DNA from: Muribaculaceae bacterium
GTDB lineage: Bacteria > Bacteroidota > Bacteroidia > Bacteroidales > Muribaculaceae
Direction: 5' to 3'
DNA length: 20,605 nt
NCBI GenBank assembly: GCA_020026215.1
Contig: JAHHQT010000026.1
Span: 1-20,605 of the forward strand
This document shows positions 7,412 to 15,503 of this stretch, one piece after another. The notes below the pieces were generated by a model that saw nothing but the letters and a program-made list of their open reading frames with translations, was not told the DNA's origin and did no database searches. The translations under genes were made by a program, and so were the position numbers. The number at the start of each line of letters is the position of its first letter. Positions within the stretch are counted from its first letter, which is position 1.

Positions 7412-7957
7412 ATGAATGATGGACTGATTCCTAATCGTTATGCCAAGGCTCTTTACAAGTTTGCAGTAGAGCAAAAGCAAGATGACGCTGTTTATCAACA
7501 AACTTCAAAGTTGGCTGATAACTTCAACGCCATGAAAGAATTGGCTGGAACGGTTGAAAATCCTTATTTGTCGTTGTCAGATAAAGTCAATGTGCTTTTG
7601 ACAGCGTCGGGAGCAGAGCCAAACAGTTGTATGGGCAAATTCTTTGAACTTGTATTCAGTCATGGCAGGGAAGCCTATATCTATCAAATGGCGTTGTGTT
7701 ATGGAAAGATGTTCCGTGAAGCTAACCGCATTTCACAAGTTGAAATCGTCACTGCTTCTGCTCTTCCTGACACTGAAATGGCCAAAATCAAGGCTTCTGT
7801 GCAAACTTATCTAAGCGGACGCACGTTGGAATACAAAGAATCTGTGGATGCTGATATCATTGCAGGATTCAAGGTTAAAGTGGATTCTCAACTATTGGAC
7901 GCTTCTATAAGTAGTGAATTAAGAAATTTGCGTTTAAAACTCCTAAGAAAAAAATAA
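7412..7957 (+). CDS. atpH: F1Fo ATP synthase subunit delta
   Basis: Delta (OSCP-like) subunit, 181 residues, which links the top of the alpha3beta3 head to subunit b. The N-terminal helical domain starts with PNRYAKALYKFAVEQ, the usual opening after a short leader. The conserved C-terminal signature is DADIIAGFKVKVDSQLLDAS and then an Arg/Leu-rich end. Its stop codon is one base away from the atpA start (TAA A ATG), suggesting tight translational coupling. The sequence is less conserved than the other subunits, as usual for delta, but the operon position and both end motifs make the call secure. Confidence 0.94.
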   Translation: MNDGLIPNRYAKALYKFAVEQKQDDAVYQQTSKLADNFNAMKELAGTVENPYLSLSDKVNVLLTASGAEPNSCMGKFFELVFSHGREAYIYQMALCYGKMFREANRISQVEIVTASALPDTEMAKIKASVQTYLSGRTLEYKESVDADIIAGFKVKVDSQLLDASISSELRNLRLKLLRKK

Positions 7958-7958
7958 A

Positions 7959-9542
7959 ATGATTGATCCGAGTGAGATATCAGATGTACTTAAACAACAA
8001 TTAGACGGCTTGAAATCTAAAGTCGCCTTTGAAGAAGTTGGTACTGTATTAAGTGTGGGAGATGGTGTTGCGCACGTGTATGGCCTTGAAAATGTAGAGG
8101 CCAATGAGTTGGTCGTTTTCGATAACGGCGCAACTGGTGTGGCAATGAACTTGGAAGAGAGCAACGTGGGTGTCATTTTGCTTGACCGCGCCAATGAGGT
8201 AACTGAAAACATGTCTGTACGTCGTACAGGTGAAATTGCATCAATTCCTGTTGGTGAAGGTTTGGTGGGTCGCGTCATCAATGTACTTGGTGAAGCTATC
8301 GACGGCAAAGGCCCTATCGAAGGCGAGTTGATTCGTCTTCCTCTTGACCGTAAAGCTCCCGGAGTAATTTTCCGCCAACCGGTAAAACAACCGTTACAAA
8401 CCGGTTTGAAAGCTGTTGACTCCATGATTCCTATTGGACGTGGTCAACGTGAGCTTATCATTGGCGACCGTCAGATTGGTAAGACTGCTATCGCTATCGA
8501 TACAATTATCAATCAAAAGAAAAACTTTGAAGAAGGTAAACCAGTATATTGTATCTACGTTGCCATCGGTCAAAAAGCATCATCTGTTGCTGCTTTGGTC
8601 AACACTCTTCGTAAAGAAGGTGCGATGGACTACACAATCGTAGTTGCCGCTACTGCTTCTGACTCAGCTGCCATGCGTTACTATGCTCCTTTTGCAGGTG
8701 CTGCAATCGGTGAATATTTCCGTGACAGTGGACGTGATGCCTTGATTGTTTATGACGACTTGTCAAAACAAGCTGTGGCTTACCGTGAAATCTCTTTGAT
8801 TTTGAAACGTCCTTCTGGTCGTGAGGCTTATCCTGGTGATATTTTCTACTTGCACTCTCGTCTATTGGAACGTGCTGCTAAAATCATCGAAAATGATTCA
8901 GTAGCCAAGAAGATGAACGACCTTCCAGAGGCTCTTCGTCCAATGGTAAAAGGTGGCGGTTCTTTGACTGCACTTCCTATCATTGAAACTCAAGCAGGCG
9001 ACGTGTCAGCTTATATCCCAACCAACGTAATTTCAATTACAGATGGTCAGATTTTCCTTGAAACAGCATTGTTTAACCGTGGTATTCGTCCGGCAGTCAA
9101 TGTGGGTATTTCCGTATCTCGTGTAGGTGGTAATGCTCAAATTAAGGCTATGAAGAAAATCGCAGGTACTTTGAAAATCGACCAGGCTCAGTTCCGTGAG
9201 TTGGAATCATTCACCCAATTCGGTGGTGATATTGACCCTGTAACTGCCAAGGTAATTGACAAAGGCCGTAAGAACGAACGTTTGTTGATTCAAGCACAAT
9301 ATCGTCCTATGGCTGTTGAAGACCAGGTTGCGATTATTTTCTGCGGTACAAAAGGCCTTTTGGCTCCAGTACCTATGGATGATGTTGCTGAGTTTGAAAC
9401 TGAATTCTTGCAATTGATGCACGCACGTCACCAAAAAGATGTGTTGGATGTTATCAAGACAACAGGTCAGTTGACAGACGATATCGCAGAAAAATTGACT
9501 GCTGCAGCTAAAGAAGTTGCTGCTAAATATGTACAACAATAG
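7959..9542 (+). CDS. atpA: F1Fo ATP synthase subunit alpha
   Basis: Non-catalytic nucleotide-binding F1 subunit (527 residues). The P-loop is GDRQIGKT (169-176). The arginine finger that completes the catalytic site on beta is Arg388 in SVSRVGGNAQ. The N-terminal beta-barrel shows GTVLSVGDGVAHVYGL, and the central GSLTALPIIETQAGDVSAY stretch (about 335-352) is highly characteristic. A segment of a few extra residues (about 311-334, ENDSVAKKMNDLPEALRP) lengthens the loop before it relative to E. coli. It begins 1 nt after atpH and ends 13 nt before atpG. Long antisense open frames over this gene are codon-bias shadows. Confidence 0.98.
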   Translation: MIDPSEISDVLKQQLDGLKSKVAFEEVGTVLSVGDGVAHVYGLENVEANELVVFDNGATGVAMNLEESNVGVILLDRANEVTENMSVRRTGEIASIPVGEGLVGRVINVLGEAIDGKGPIEGELIRLPLDRKAPGVIFRQPVKQPLQTGLKAVDSMIPIGRGQRELIIGDRQIGKTAIAIDTIINQKKNFEEGKPVYCIYVAIGQKASSVAALVNTLRKEGAMDYTIVVAATASDSAAMRYYAPFAGAAIGEYFRDSGRDALIVYDDLSKQAVAYREISLILKRPSGREAYPGDIFYLHSRLLERAAKIIENDSVAKKMNDLPEALRPMVKGGGSLTALPIIETQAGDVSAYIPTNVISITDGQIFLETALFNRGIRPAVNVGISVSRVGGNAQIKAMKKIAGTLKIDQAQFRELESFTQFGGDIDPVTAKVIDKGRKNERLLIQAQYRPMAVEDQVAIIFCGTKGLLAPVPMDDVAEFETEFLQLMHARHQKDVLDVIKTTGQLTDDIAEKLTAAAKEVAAKYVQQ

Positions 9543-9555
9543 CATATAGAATGAT

Positions 9556-10422
9556 ATGTCAACGTTACGTGAATTAAAAGTAAGAATTGGTTCAGTTGCC
9601 TCCTCTGAGAAGATTACCGGTGCAATGAAGATGATTTCATCGGCAAAGATGCACAAGGCGGAAATTGAATTGAATCGAATAGGACCGTTTAGAAATCAGT
9701 TGCAGTCCATTATGAACAATTTGGTAGCAACTGATGCTGAATATACTTCCGAGTTGACAGAAGTTCGAGATGTGAAAACCGTTGCTATAGCAATCTTTGG
9801 TTCTGACGACGGATTGTGTGGTGCCTACAATATTAACTTGTTCAAGAGTTTGCTTGTCCGCATCAACGAATTCGTTCACAATGGTGTAAAAGTTGTTGTG
9901 ATACCTGTCGGTAAGAAAATGCAAAAAGCTGTGTCTAAACTGGACGTGAAGGATGTTGAAGTACGCAAGTTGAACCTATTGTCAAAACCGAACATTGATA
10001 CTGTTCGTTCATTGACTGACAATTTGCGTGAGATGTTCTTGAAAGGCGAGGTTGACAAAGTTGAAATCATTTCAATGGAATTTATCAGCGCCGGTCGTCA
10101 AGTTTTGAAGAACAGCCAATTGTTGCCTGTTTCACCTGAAGCATTCGGAACTGAAACTGCAGGCAACAAGATGTATATCTTCGAACCTGATGCAAGTAAA
10201 ATTTACAATACGGTTTTACCATTGTATATATTGTCAATGATGCAAGAAGTATTTTGCCAAAATTCAGCATCTGAACAGGCTGCGAGAATTATGGCAATGC
10301 AGAGCGCTAACGATAATGCAGGTAAACTGCTTGATTCGTTGAAACTTGAATTTAACAAACTTCGTCAACAAAGTATCACAACTGAGTTGTTGGATATTTT
10401 GGGTGGCCAAGTGGAAAAATAA
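9556..10422 (+). CDS. atpG: F1Fo ATP synthase subunit gamma
   Basis: Central rotor shaft (288 residues) that couples c-ring rotation to catalysis. Its termini form the coiled coil: the N-terminal part reads LRELKVRIGSVASSEKITGAMKMI when joined across residues 4-27, and the C-terminal part includes ARIMAMQSANDNAGKLLDSL and ends in TELLDILGGQ. The middle has the SDDGLCGAYN motif typical of gamma. I chose ATG 9556 because a preceding ATG at 9551 is in another frame and stops after eight codons. This is the last gene of the ATP synthase block; a strong terminator begins 8 nt after its stop codon. Confidence 0.97.
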   Translation: MSTLRELKVRIGSVASSEKITGAMKMISSAKMHKAEIELNRIGPFRNQLQSIMNNLVATDAEYTSELTEVRDVKTVAIAIFGSDDGLCGAYNINLFKSLLVRINEFVHNGVKVVVIPVGKKMQKAVSKLDVKDVEVRKLNLLSKPNIDTVRSLTDNLREMFLKGEVDKVEIISMEFISAGRQVLKNSQLLPVSPEAFGTETAGNKMYIFEPDASKIYNTVLPLYILSMMQEVFCQNSASEQAARIMAMQSANDNAGKLLDSLKLEFNKLRQQSITTELLDILGGQVEK

Positions 10423-10429
10423 ATTAAAA

Positions 10430-10487
10430 AACATCGGGAGAGGGTTAACATACCGGACCCTTTCCCCGATGTTATCATTCTTTTTTT
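10430..10487 (+). terminator. Intrinsic terminator between atpG and nuoI
   Basis: Arms at 10430-10445 and 10457-10473 pair as AACATCGGG with CCCGATGTT, continued by AGGGT with ACCCT across a small internal irregularity (a one-base bulge). The loop is about 11 nt. The stem is followed by TTCTTTTTTT (10478-10487). This is a well-formed Rho-independent terminator placed between two halves of what should be one nuo operon. The remaining 40 nt to nuoI show no credible -33/-7 promoter, so nuoI-nuoN probably depend on read-through, or on a promoter I do not recognise. Confidence 0.9.
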
Positions 10488-10527
10488 AATACGGTATTCA
10501 CCCACATAGCTGGAATTACATTTTTTT

Positions 10528-11127
10528 ATGAGTAGTGTTAAAGAATACTTCTCCGGAATAGGCGAGGGCATATCAAGTTTAGTAAAGGGTATGCACGTTA
10601 CTGGTAAAGAATTTTTTACCAAGAAAATTACCGAAGAATATCCTGATAATAGAGCAACCTTAAAAATTGGCGAACGTTTTCGCGGAACACTGGAATTTGT
10701 TTATGATGAAGAAGGGAATCATAAATGTATCGCCTGTGGCTTGTGTCAAATGAGTTGTCCAAACGGAACAATTCATATTGAAACAAAAATGGTTGAGATG
10801 CCAGATGGCAAAAAGAAAAAGAAATTGGCGAGATATATGTACGATTTGGGAACATGTACGTTCTGTCAAATGTGCGTAACAGCGTGTCCTCACCATGCAA
10901 TTAGATTCACTAACGAATTCGAACACGCGGTCTTCACTCGTTCTAAACTTGTGAAACAATTAAACTATTTACCTGAACCAGAACCTGTAGCTGCTCCGGC
11001 TTCGGCTGCCGCACCTGCACCTGCTGCAAAAGCAACTCCTGCTGCCGCCGCACCTGCTGAAAAAGCTGCACCTGCTGCAAAACCTGCCGCTCCAGAAACT
11101 CCGGCTTCAGATGAAAAGAAAGATTAA
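10528..11127 (+). CDS. nuoI: NADH-quinone oxidoreductase subunit I with Ala/Pro-rich tail
   Basis: Ferredoxin-like subunit that carries clusters N6a and N6b, relaying electrons to N2 in NuoB. Two 4Fe-4S motifs are intact: Cys67, Cys70, Cys73, Cys77 (CIACGLCQMSC) and Cys110, Cys113, Cys116, Cys120 (CTFCQMCVTAC). The fold ends near residue 148. The last 50 residues or so (150-199) are a low-complexity tail rich in Ala, Pro and Lys, ending in an acidic/lysine cluster (SDEKKD), which ordinary NuoI proteins lack. With no NuoG/F/E, NuoI would be the electron entry subunit, so a partner ferredoxin or dehydrogenase may dock here; the tail could be involved, but that is inference. It is separated from nuoH by the ATP synthase block. 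Confidence 0.96.
   Translation: MSSVKEYFSGIGEGISSLVKGMHVTGKEFFTKKITEEYPDNRATLKIGERFRGTLEFVYDEEGNHKCIACGLCQMSCPNGTIHIETKMVEMPDGKKKKKLARYMYDLGTCTFCQMCVTACPHHAIRFTNEFEHAVFTRSKLVKQLNYLPEPEPVAAPASAAAPAPAAKATPAAAAPAEKAAPAAKPAAPETPASDEKKD
11015..11082 (+). repeat. In-frame 17-bp direct repeat in nuoI tail
   Basis: The sequence CTGCACCTGCTGCAAAA occurs at 11015-11031 and 11066-11082. The offset of 51 bp equals 17 codons, so both copies are read in the same frame and encode the same A-P-A-A-K core. Surrounding GCTGC/GCACCT units are degenerate copies. This suggests that the Ala/Pro tail of NuoI grew by local duplication and may vary in length between strains. Confidence 0.8.
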
Positions 11128-11156
11128 GAGTAGAAAAAAATTAAAACAAATATATA

Positions 11157-11675
11157 ATGAATGTAGTAGGTAATTTAATCGTTTATTGCATAATTGCTTT
11201 GTCAATTATTGTATTCTCGGTTATGTCAGTTACTTCAGGCAAGATTTTGCGCGCAGCTACCTACCTATTGTTTACATTGTTTGCTACAGCAGCCTTGTAT
11301 TTCCAATTGGGATACGAGTTTTTGGGTGCTGTACAATTGGCAGTGTACGCAGGCGGTATCATGGTATTGTTCGTGTTCTCAATCTTGTTGACAAGCAAAC
11401 CTGGCAATAACGCCGAGCGTTTAACCTCAAAGAAAAAATCATTAGGTATTCTTGCTGCTGTTGCAGGTGTGTTGGTTTGCGGTTTCGCATTGGTAAACCA
11501 TTTCGCTGCAAATGCAGAAACTTTGTTTAATACCATGATTAACGTGGACATGGAACGAATTGGTCATGCTTTGATGAGCACTGACAAGTTCGGATATCTT
11601 CTTCCTTTTGAGGCTATCAGTGTGTTGTTATTAGCATGTATAATCGGTGGTATCACTATTGCCCGTAAAAGATAA
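11157..11675 (+). CDS. nuoJ: NADH-quinone oxidoreductase subunit J
   Basis: Membrane subunit of 172 residues with five hydrophobic segments. NuoJ/ND6 contributes to the central hydrophilic axis that links quinone chemistry to the pumping channels. The diagnostic TM3 stretch LGAVQLAVYAGGIMVLFVF (about residues 56-74) contains the pi-bulge region of the family. It follows nuoI by 29 nt and precedes nuoK by 7 nt. Nothing appears missing. Assignment is based on this motif plus the invariant J-K-L-M-N order. Confidence 0.95.
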   Translation: MNVVGNLIVYCIIALSIIVFSVMSVTSGKILRAATYLLFTLFATAALYFQLGYEFLGAVQLAVYAGGIMVLFVFSILLTSKPGNNAERLTSKKKSLGILAAVAGVLVCGFALVNHFAANAETLFNTMINVDMERIGHALMSTDKFGYLLPFEAISVLLLACIIGGITIARKR

Positions 11676-11682
11676 TTAAGCT

Positions 11683-11994
11683 ATGGAATTGACAGTATTG
11701 TATTATTTGATCCCAAGCTTAATCATGTTTGCTTGTGGTATCTACGGGTTCATCACTCGTAAGAATTTAATTGCGATTTTAATCTCTTTGGAATTAATGC
11801 TTAATTCCGTAGATATTAATTTTGTTGTGTTTAATCGATTCTTGTTTCCTGGACAAATGGAAGGTATGTTCTTCACATTGTTCGCTATTGCACTTGCTGC
11901 TGCTGAAACAGCGTTGGCCATTGCAATTATCATTAACATCTTCCGTGCTGTGAAGAATGTGGATATTGAGAATCTTAACAAAATGAAGTATTAG
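11683..11994 (+). CDS. nuoK: NADH-quinone oxidoreductase subunit K
   Basis: Small three-helix membrane subunit (103 residues) that contributes a proton half-channel. The two key buried acids are present: Glu37 in ISLELMLNSV (E. coli Glu36) and Glu75 in LAAAETALAIAI (E. coli Glu72). Length matches the family. It starts 7 nt after nuoJ and ends 4 nt before nuoL, so translation of J, K and L is probably coupled. Confidence 0.97.
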   Translation: MELTVLYYLIPSLIMFACGIYGFITRKNLIAILISLELMLNSVDINFVVFNRFLFPGQMEGMFFTLFAIALAAAETALAIAIIINIFRAVKNVDIENLNKMKY

Positions 11995-11998
11995 GACT

Positions 11999-13921
11999 AT
12001 GGAATTATCTTATTCAGCTATAACTCTATTGTTGCCATTGTTTATGTTCTTCTTCCTTGGACTTGTGGGCATCAAGATGTCTAAAAAGTCTGCTGGTATC
12101 GTAGGAACACTTGGAATGTTGGTAACAACTATTGTTTCTTATGGTGTAGCTTTTAAATACTTCTTCGATCCTCAATATATGGTTGATGGAGTACGTCAGG
12201 CTATTACGGTATTCAATCCGACATGGTTGACTCTTGGCAACGGTTTGCACATTGACATGGGTATCTTGATTGATCCTATCGCTGCAATGATGCTTATCGT
12301 CGTTTCTACTATCTCACTTATGGTTCATATCTACAGTATGGGCTATATGAACGGTGAAAAAGGCTACCAACGCTACTATGCGTTCTTGTCTTTGTTTACT
12401 TTCTCAATGTTAGGCTTGGTGGTTGCAACAAACATTTTCCAAATGTTTATTTTCTTCGAAATGGTGGGTGTGTCTTCATACTTGCTTATCGGTTTCTATT
12501 ACGAAAAACATGCAGCCGTTTCAGCTTCTAAGAAAGCGTTCATCGTTACACGTTTCGCCGACCTTGGTTTCTTGATTGGTGTAATGTTGTTGGTTTACTA
12601 TTGTCAATCATTCGATTTCAAAGAATTGTTGGCTAATCCAGAACAATTGGTAGCAAGTGCCGCAGGTTCTACTAAATTCTTAGGTTGCTCAGTTGCTTCT
12701 TGGGCATTGGCTTTGATTTTCATCGGTGGTGCCGGTAAATCTGCAATGTTCCCATTGCACATTTGGTTGCCTGATGCAATGGAAGGTCCTACTCCGGTAT
12801 CTGCCTTGATTCACGCTGCAACAATGGTTGTTGCCGGTGTATTCTTGGTAGCTCGTATGTTCCCAATGTACTTGTTTGCTCCTGAAGTTCTTGAACTAAT
12901 CACTGTTACAGGTGCCATCACTGCTCTTTACGCTGCAGTTGTCGCTTGTGTTCAAACAGATATTAAACGTGTATTGGCATTCTCAACTATTTCTCAGATT
13001 GCCTTTATGTTTACTGCTTTGGGTGTGGCTCGTCCGGAATTACACGAAGGAGTAGGTTACATGGCATCAATGTTCCACTTGTTCACTCACGCTATGTTCA
13101 AAGGTTTGTTGTTCTTGTGTGCGGGTGCTATTATTCACATGGTTCACAGCAACGAAATGGACGCTATGGGTAACTTGAGAAAATATATGCCTATCACTCA
13201 CATCACATTCCTTATCGCTTGTTTGGCTATTGCAGGTATCCCTCCATTCTCAGGTTTCTTCAGTAAGGATGAAATCTTGGTTGCCACATATTTACAAAGT
13301 CCGTTCTGGGGCGTTTGGATGTCAGCAGTTGCAGGTTTGACAGCGTTCTATATGTTCCGTTTGTACTACCGTATCTTCTGGTGGAACAAACCTGATTATT
13401 CACACCACACTCCACATGACTGCGAATGGGTAATGACATTACCATTGGTATTCTTGGCATTGGTAACTTGTGTAGCAGGTTTCATTCCTTTCGGACACTA
13501 TGTAACTTACGACGGAGCTAACTTCGATATCCACATGGATTGGGCAGTAGCAGGTGCAAGTATCGCTATCGCTCTTGTTGGTATCGTCATTGCCACTTTA
13601 CTTTATCGTAAAGAAAACAGCATGCCTGACCGCATGGCTAATTCGGTTAAAGGACTTTATCGTGCAGCATATCGCCGTTTCTATATGGACGAGCTTTATA
13701 TGTTTATTACACATAAAATCATCTTTGGAATCATTTGTAAGAGCATTGCATGGTTTGACCACGTCATCGTTGATGGTTCATTGAATGCTTTGGCTCGTTT
13801 GACAAATTCATTCTCTTTCAGTATCCGCAAACTTCAATCTGGTTCAATTCAGATGTACGTTTGGGTTTACCTAATTGGCGCATTGCTTCTTGCTGTTGCA
13901 ATATTTTTATTATTAATGTAA
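11999..13921 (+). CDS. nuoL: NADH-quinone oxidoreductase subunit L
   Basis: Distal antiporter-like proton-pumping subunit (640 residues) with many membrane helices and the long lateral C-terminal helix region. Key charges are intact: Glu154 in FFEMVGVSSYLLIG, Lys247 in GGAGKSAMFPLH, Lys368 in HAMFKGLLF and the FFSKDE motif (420-425) with its acidic residue. The signature GPTPVSALIHAATMVVAG follows the TM7 lysine, as in typical NuoL. It is somewhat longer than E. coli NuoL (613). It begins 4 nt after nuoK and ends 25 nt before nuoM. Confidence 0.97.
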   Translation: MELSYSAITLLLPLFMFFFLGLVGIKMSKKSAGIVGTLGMLVTTIVSYGVAFKYFFDPQYMVDGVRQAITVFNPTWLTLGNGLHIDMGILIDPIAAMMLIVVSTISLMVHIYSMGYMNGEKGYQRYYAFLSLFTFSMLGLVVATNIFQMFIFFEMVGVSSYLLIGFYYEKHAAVSASKKAFIVTRFADLGFLIGVMLLVYYCQSFDFKELLANPEQLVASAAGSTKFLGCSVASWALALIFIGGAGKSAMFPLHIWLPDAMEGPTPVSALIHAATMVVAGVFLVARMFPMYLFAPEVLELITVTGAITALYAAVVACVQTDIKRVLAFSTISQIAFMFTALGVARPELHEGVGYMASMFHLFTHAMFKGLLFLCAGAIIHMVHSNEMDAMGNLRKYMPITHITFLIACLAIAGIPPFSGFFSKDEILVATYLQSPFWGVWMSAVAGLTAFYMFRLYYRIFWWNKPDYSHHTPHDCEWVMTLPLVFLALVTCVAGFIPFGHYVTYDGANFDIHMDWAVAGASIAIALVGIVIATLLYRKENSMPDRMANSVKGLYRAAYRRFYMDELYMFITHKIIFGIICKSIAWFDHVIVDGSLNALARLTNSFSFSIRKLQSGSIQMYVWVYLIGALLLAVAIFLLLM

Positions 13922-13946
13922 AAGTGGACTGATAAAAAATATAGAT

Positions 13947-15467
13947 ATGTTTAATATATTATTTCTATTTGTAATCATACCCGTTCTAACGCTTGGAGGC
14001 TTATTCTTGACTCAAAACGTTAAACAGGTGCGCGCAGTTGCAGCAACTGGTGCGAGTCTGCTTTTGATTGCAGCTCTATATCTTTGCTATGCATTCTTGG
14101 GTGCGCGTGAAGCTGACCCTGACTCTATGATGTTGTTCCAAAGTTCATACATGTGGTTTGAACCGTTGAACATTCACTTCGCTGTCGGTGTCGATGGTAT
14201 TTCGGTTTTGATGATTCTTCTTTCAGCAATCATCGTATTCACCGGTACTTTTGCTTCTTGGAAAATTGAACCTTTGACAAAAGAATACTTCTTGTGGTTT
14301 ATCCTACTTTCAATCGGTGTATTCGGTTTCTTCATCTCAATTGACTTGTTCACAATGTTCATGTTCTATGAGGTTGCCTTGATTCCGATGTTCCTATTGA
14401 TTGGTGTTTGGGGTAGTGGTAACAAGAACTACGCAGCCATGAAATTGACTTTGATGTTGATGGGTGGTTCTGCATTCCTTTTGATTAGTATTCTTGGTAT
14501 TTACTACCATGCAGGTCATACAATGAACCTATTGGAAATTGTAAACAATGGTGTTGATGCTGACTGGCAAAACGCTTTGTTCGTTGCTGCTTTCGTCGGT
14601 TTCGGTGTCCTTGGTGCAATGTTCCCATTCCATACATGGTCTCCTGATGGTCACGCTTCAGCGCCAACAGCAGTATCAATGCTTCACGCAGGTGTATTGA
14701 TGAAGTTGGGTGGTTACGGATGTTTCCGTGTCGCTATCTTCTTGATGCCTCAAGCAGCTTTGGAATTAGGTTGGATCTTTATGATTTTGACTGGTATCAG
14801 TGTCGTTTACGGTGCTTTTGCAGCATGTGTAAAGACAGACTTGAAATACATCAATGCCTATTCATCAGTGAGCCACTGTGGTTTGGTATTGTTCGCTATC
14901 TTGATGATGAACCAAACAGCCATGACAGGTGCCGTACTTCAAATGTTGTCTCACGGTTTGATGACAGCCTTGTTCTTCGCATTAATCGGTATGATTTATG
15001 GTAGAACTCACACACGTGACGTACGCGAAATGGGTGGTATGATGCAAATTATGCCGTTCTTGTCAGTAGGTTATATCATTGCAGGTTTGGCTTCTCTAGG
15101 TCTTCCGGGCTTGAGCGGTTTCGTAGCTGAAATGACTATCTTCTTCGGCTCATTCGAAACTTCTCCTATCTACAATGCTGTTCTTGGCGACGGTGATACT
15201 TTCCGTCATGCATTTGCATTGGTAACTACAACTACTATCGTAATCACTGCAGTCTATATCTTGCGTGTTGTCGGTAAATTGTTGTTTGGCCCAGTTCAAA
15301 ACGAAGCACACCGCAAATTGGATGATGCTCACTGGTTTGAACGTTTCAGTACAGTAACATTGATGATTGCTATTGCAGTTTTGGGTTGCTTCCCAGACAT
15401 GGCAGTAGGTATTTTACGTGATAGTTTTGAACCGATCGTCAGCCACATCATGGCTTTCGCTCAATAA
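13947..15467 (+). CDS. nuoM: NADH-quinone oxidoreductase subunit M (atypical TM7)
   Basis: Antiporter-like pumping subunit (506 residues). The TM5 Glu142 is present (FYEVALIPMFLLIG), as is the lysine of LLK/LMKLGGYG (Lys253, matching E. coli Lys265 by position after the SML stretch). The lysine expected nine residues before the Trp of the PFHTW motif (E. coli Lys234) is replaced: the local sequence is FGVLGAMFPFHTWSPDGHAS, with Leu222 at that place. NuoL and NuoN here keep their equivalents. This is a manual alignment, and the substitution may be common to Bacteroidetes NuoM. The rest of the protein is collinear with the family, so I do not regard it as broken. Confidence 0.96.
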   Translation: MFNILFLFVIIPVLTLGGLFLTQNVKQVRAVAATGASLLLIAALYLCYAFLGAREADPDSMMLFQSSYMWFEPLNIHFAVGVDGISVLMILLSAIIVFTGTFASWKIEPLTKEYFLWFILLSIGVFGFFISIDLFTMFMFYEVALIPMFLLIGVWGSGNKNYAAMKLTLMLMGGSAFLLISILGIYYHAGHTMNLLEIVNNGVDADWQNALFVAAFVGFGVLGAMFPFHTWSPDGHASAPTAVSMLHAGVLMKLGGYGCFRVAIFLMPQAALELGWIFMILTGISVVYGAFAACVKTDLKYINAYSSVSHCGLVLFAILMMNQTAMTGAVLQMLSHGLMTALFFALIGMIYGRTHTRDVREMGGMMQIMPFLSVGYIIAGLASLGLPGLSGFVAEMTIFFGSFETSPIYNAVLGDGDTFRHAFALVTTTTIVITAVYILRVVGKLLFGPVQNEAHRKLDDAHWFERFSTVTLMIAIAVLGCFPDMAVGILRDSFEPIVSHIMAFAQ

Positions 15468-15503
15468 AATAAAGTAACGAACCTAAATTGAAAATTTGAA
15501 AAA

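Noticed and set aside
7943..8425. 160-codon minus-strand open frame across the start of atpA
   Set aside because: It is antisense to highly conserved alpha-subunit coding sequence, has a Ser/Pro/Thr-rich composition and shows no recognisable domain; typical codon-bias shadow.
9207..9656. 149-codon minus-strand open frame over the atpA-atpG junction
   Set aside because: It lies entirely antisense to the conserved ends of atpA and atpG, with no motif and no promoter.
10517..10524. TACATTTT as a -7 promoter element for nuoI
   Set aside because: One mismatch to TAnnTTTG, no -33 partner, and transcription would begin at or after the nuoI start codon.
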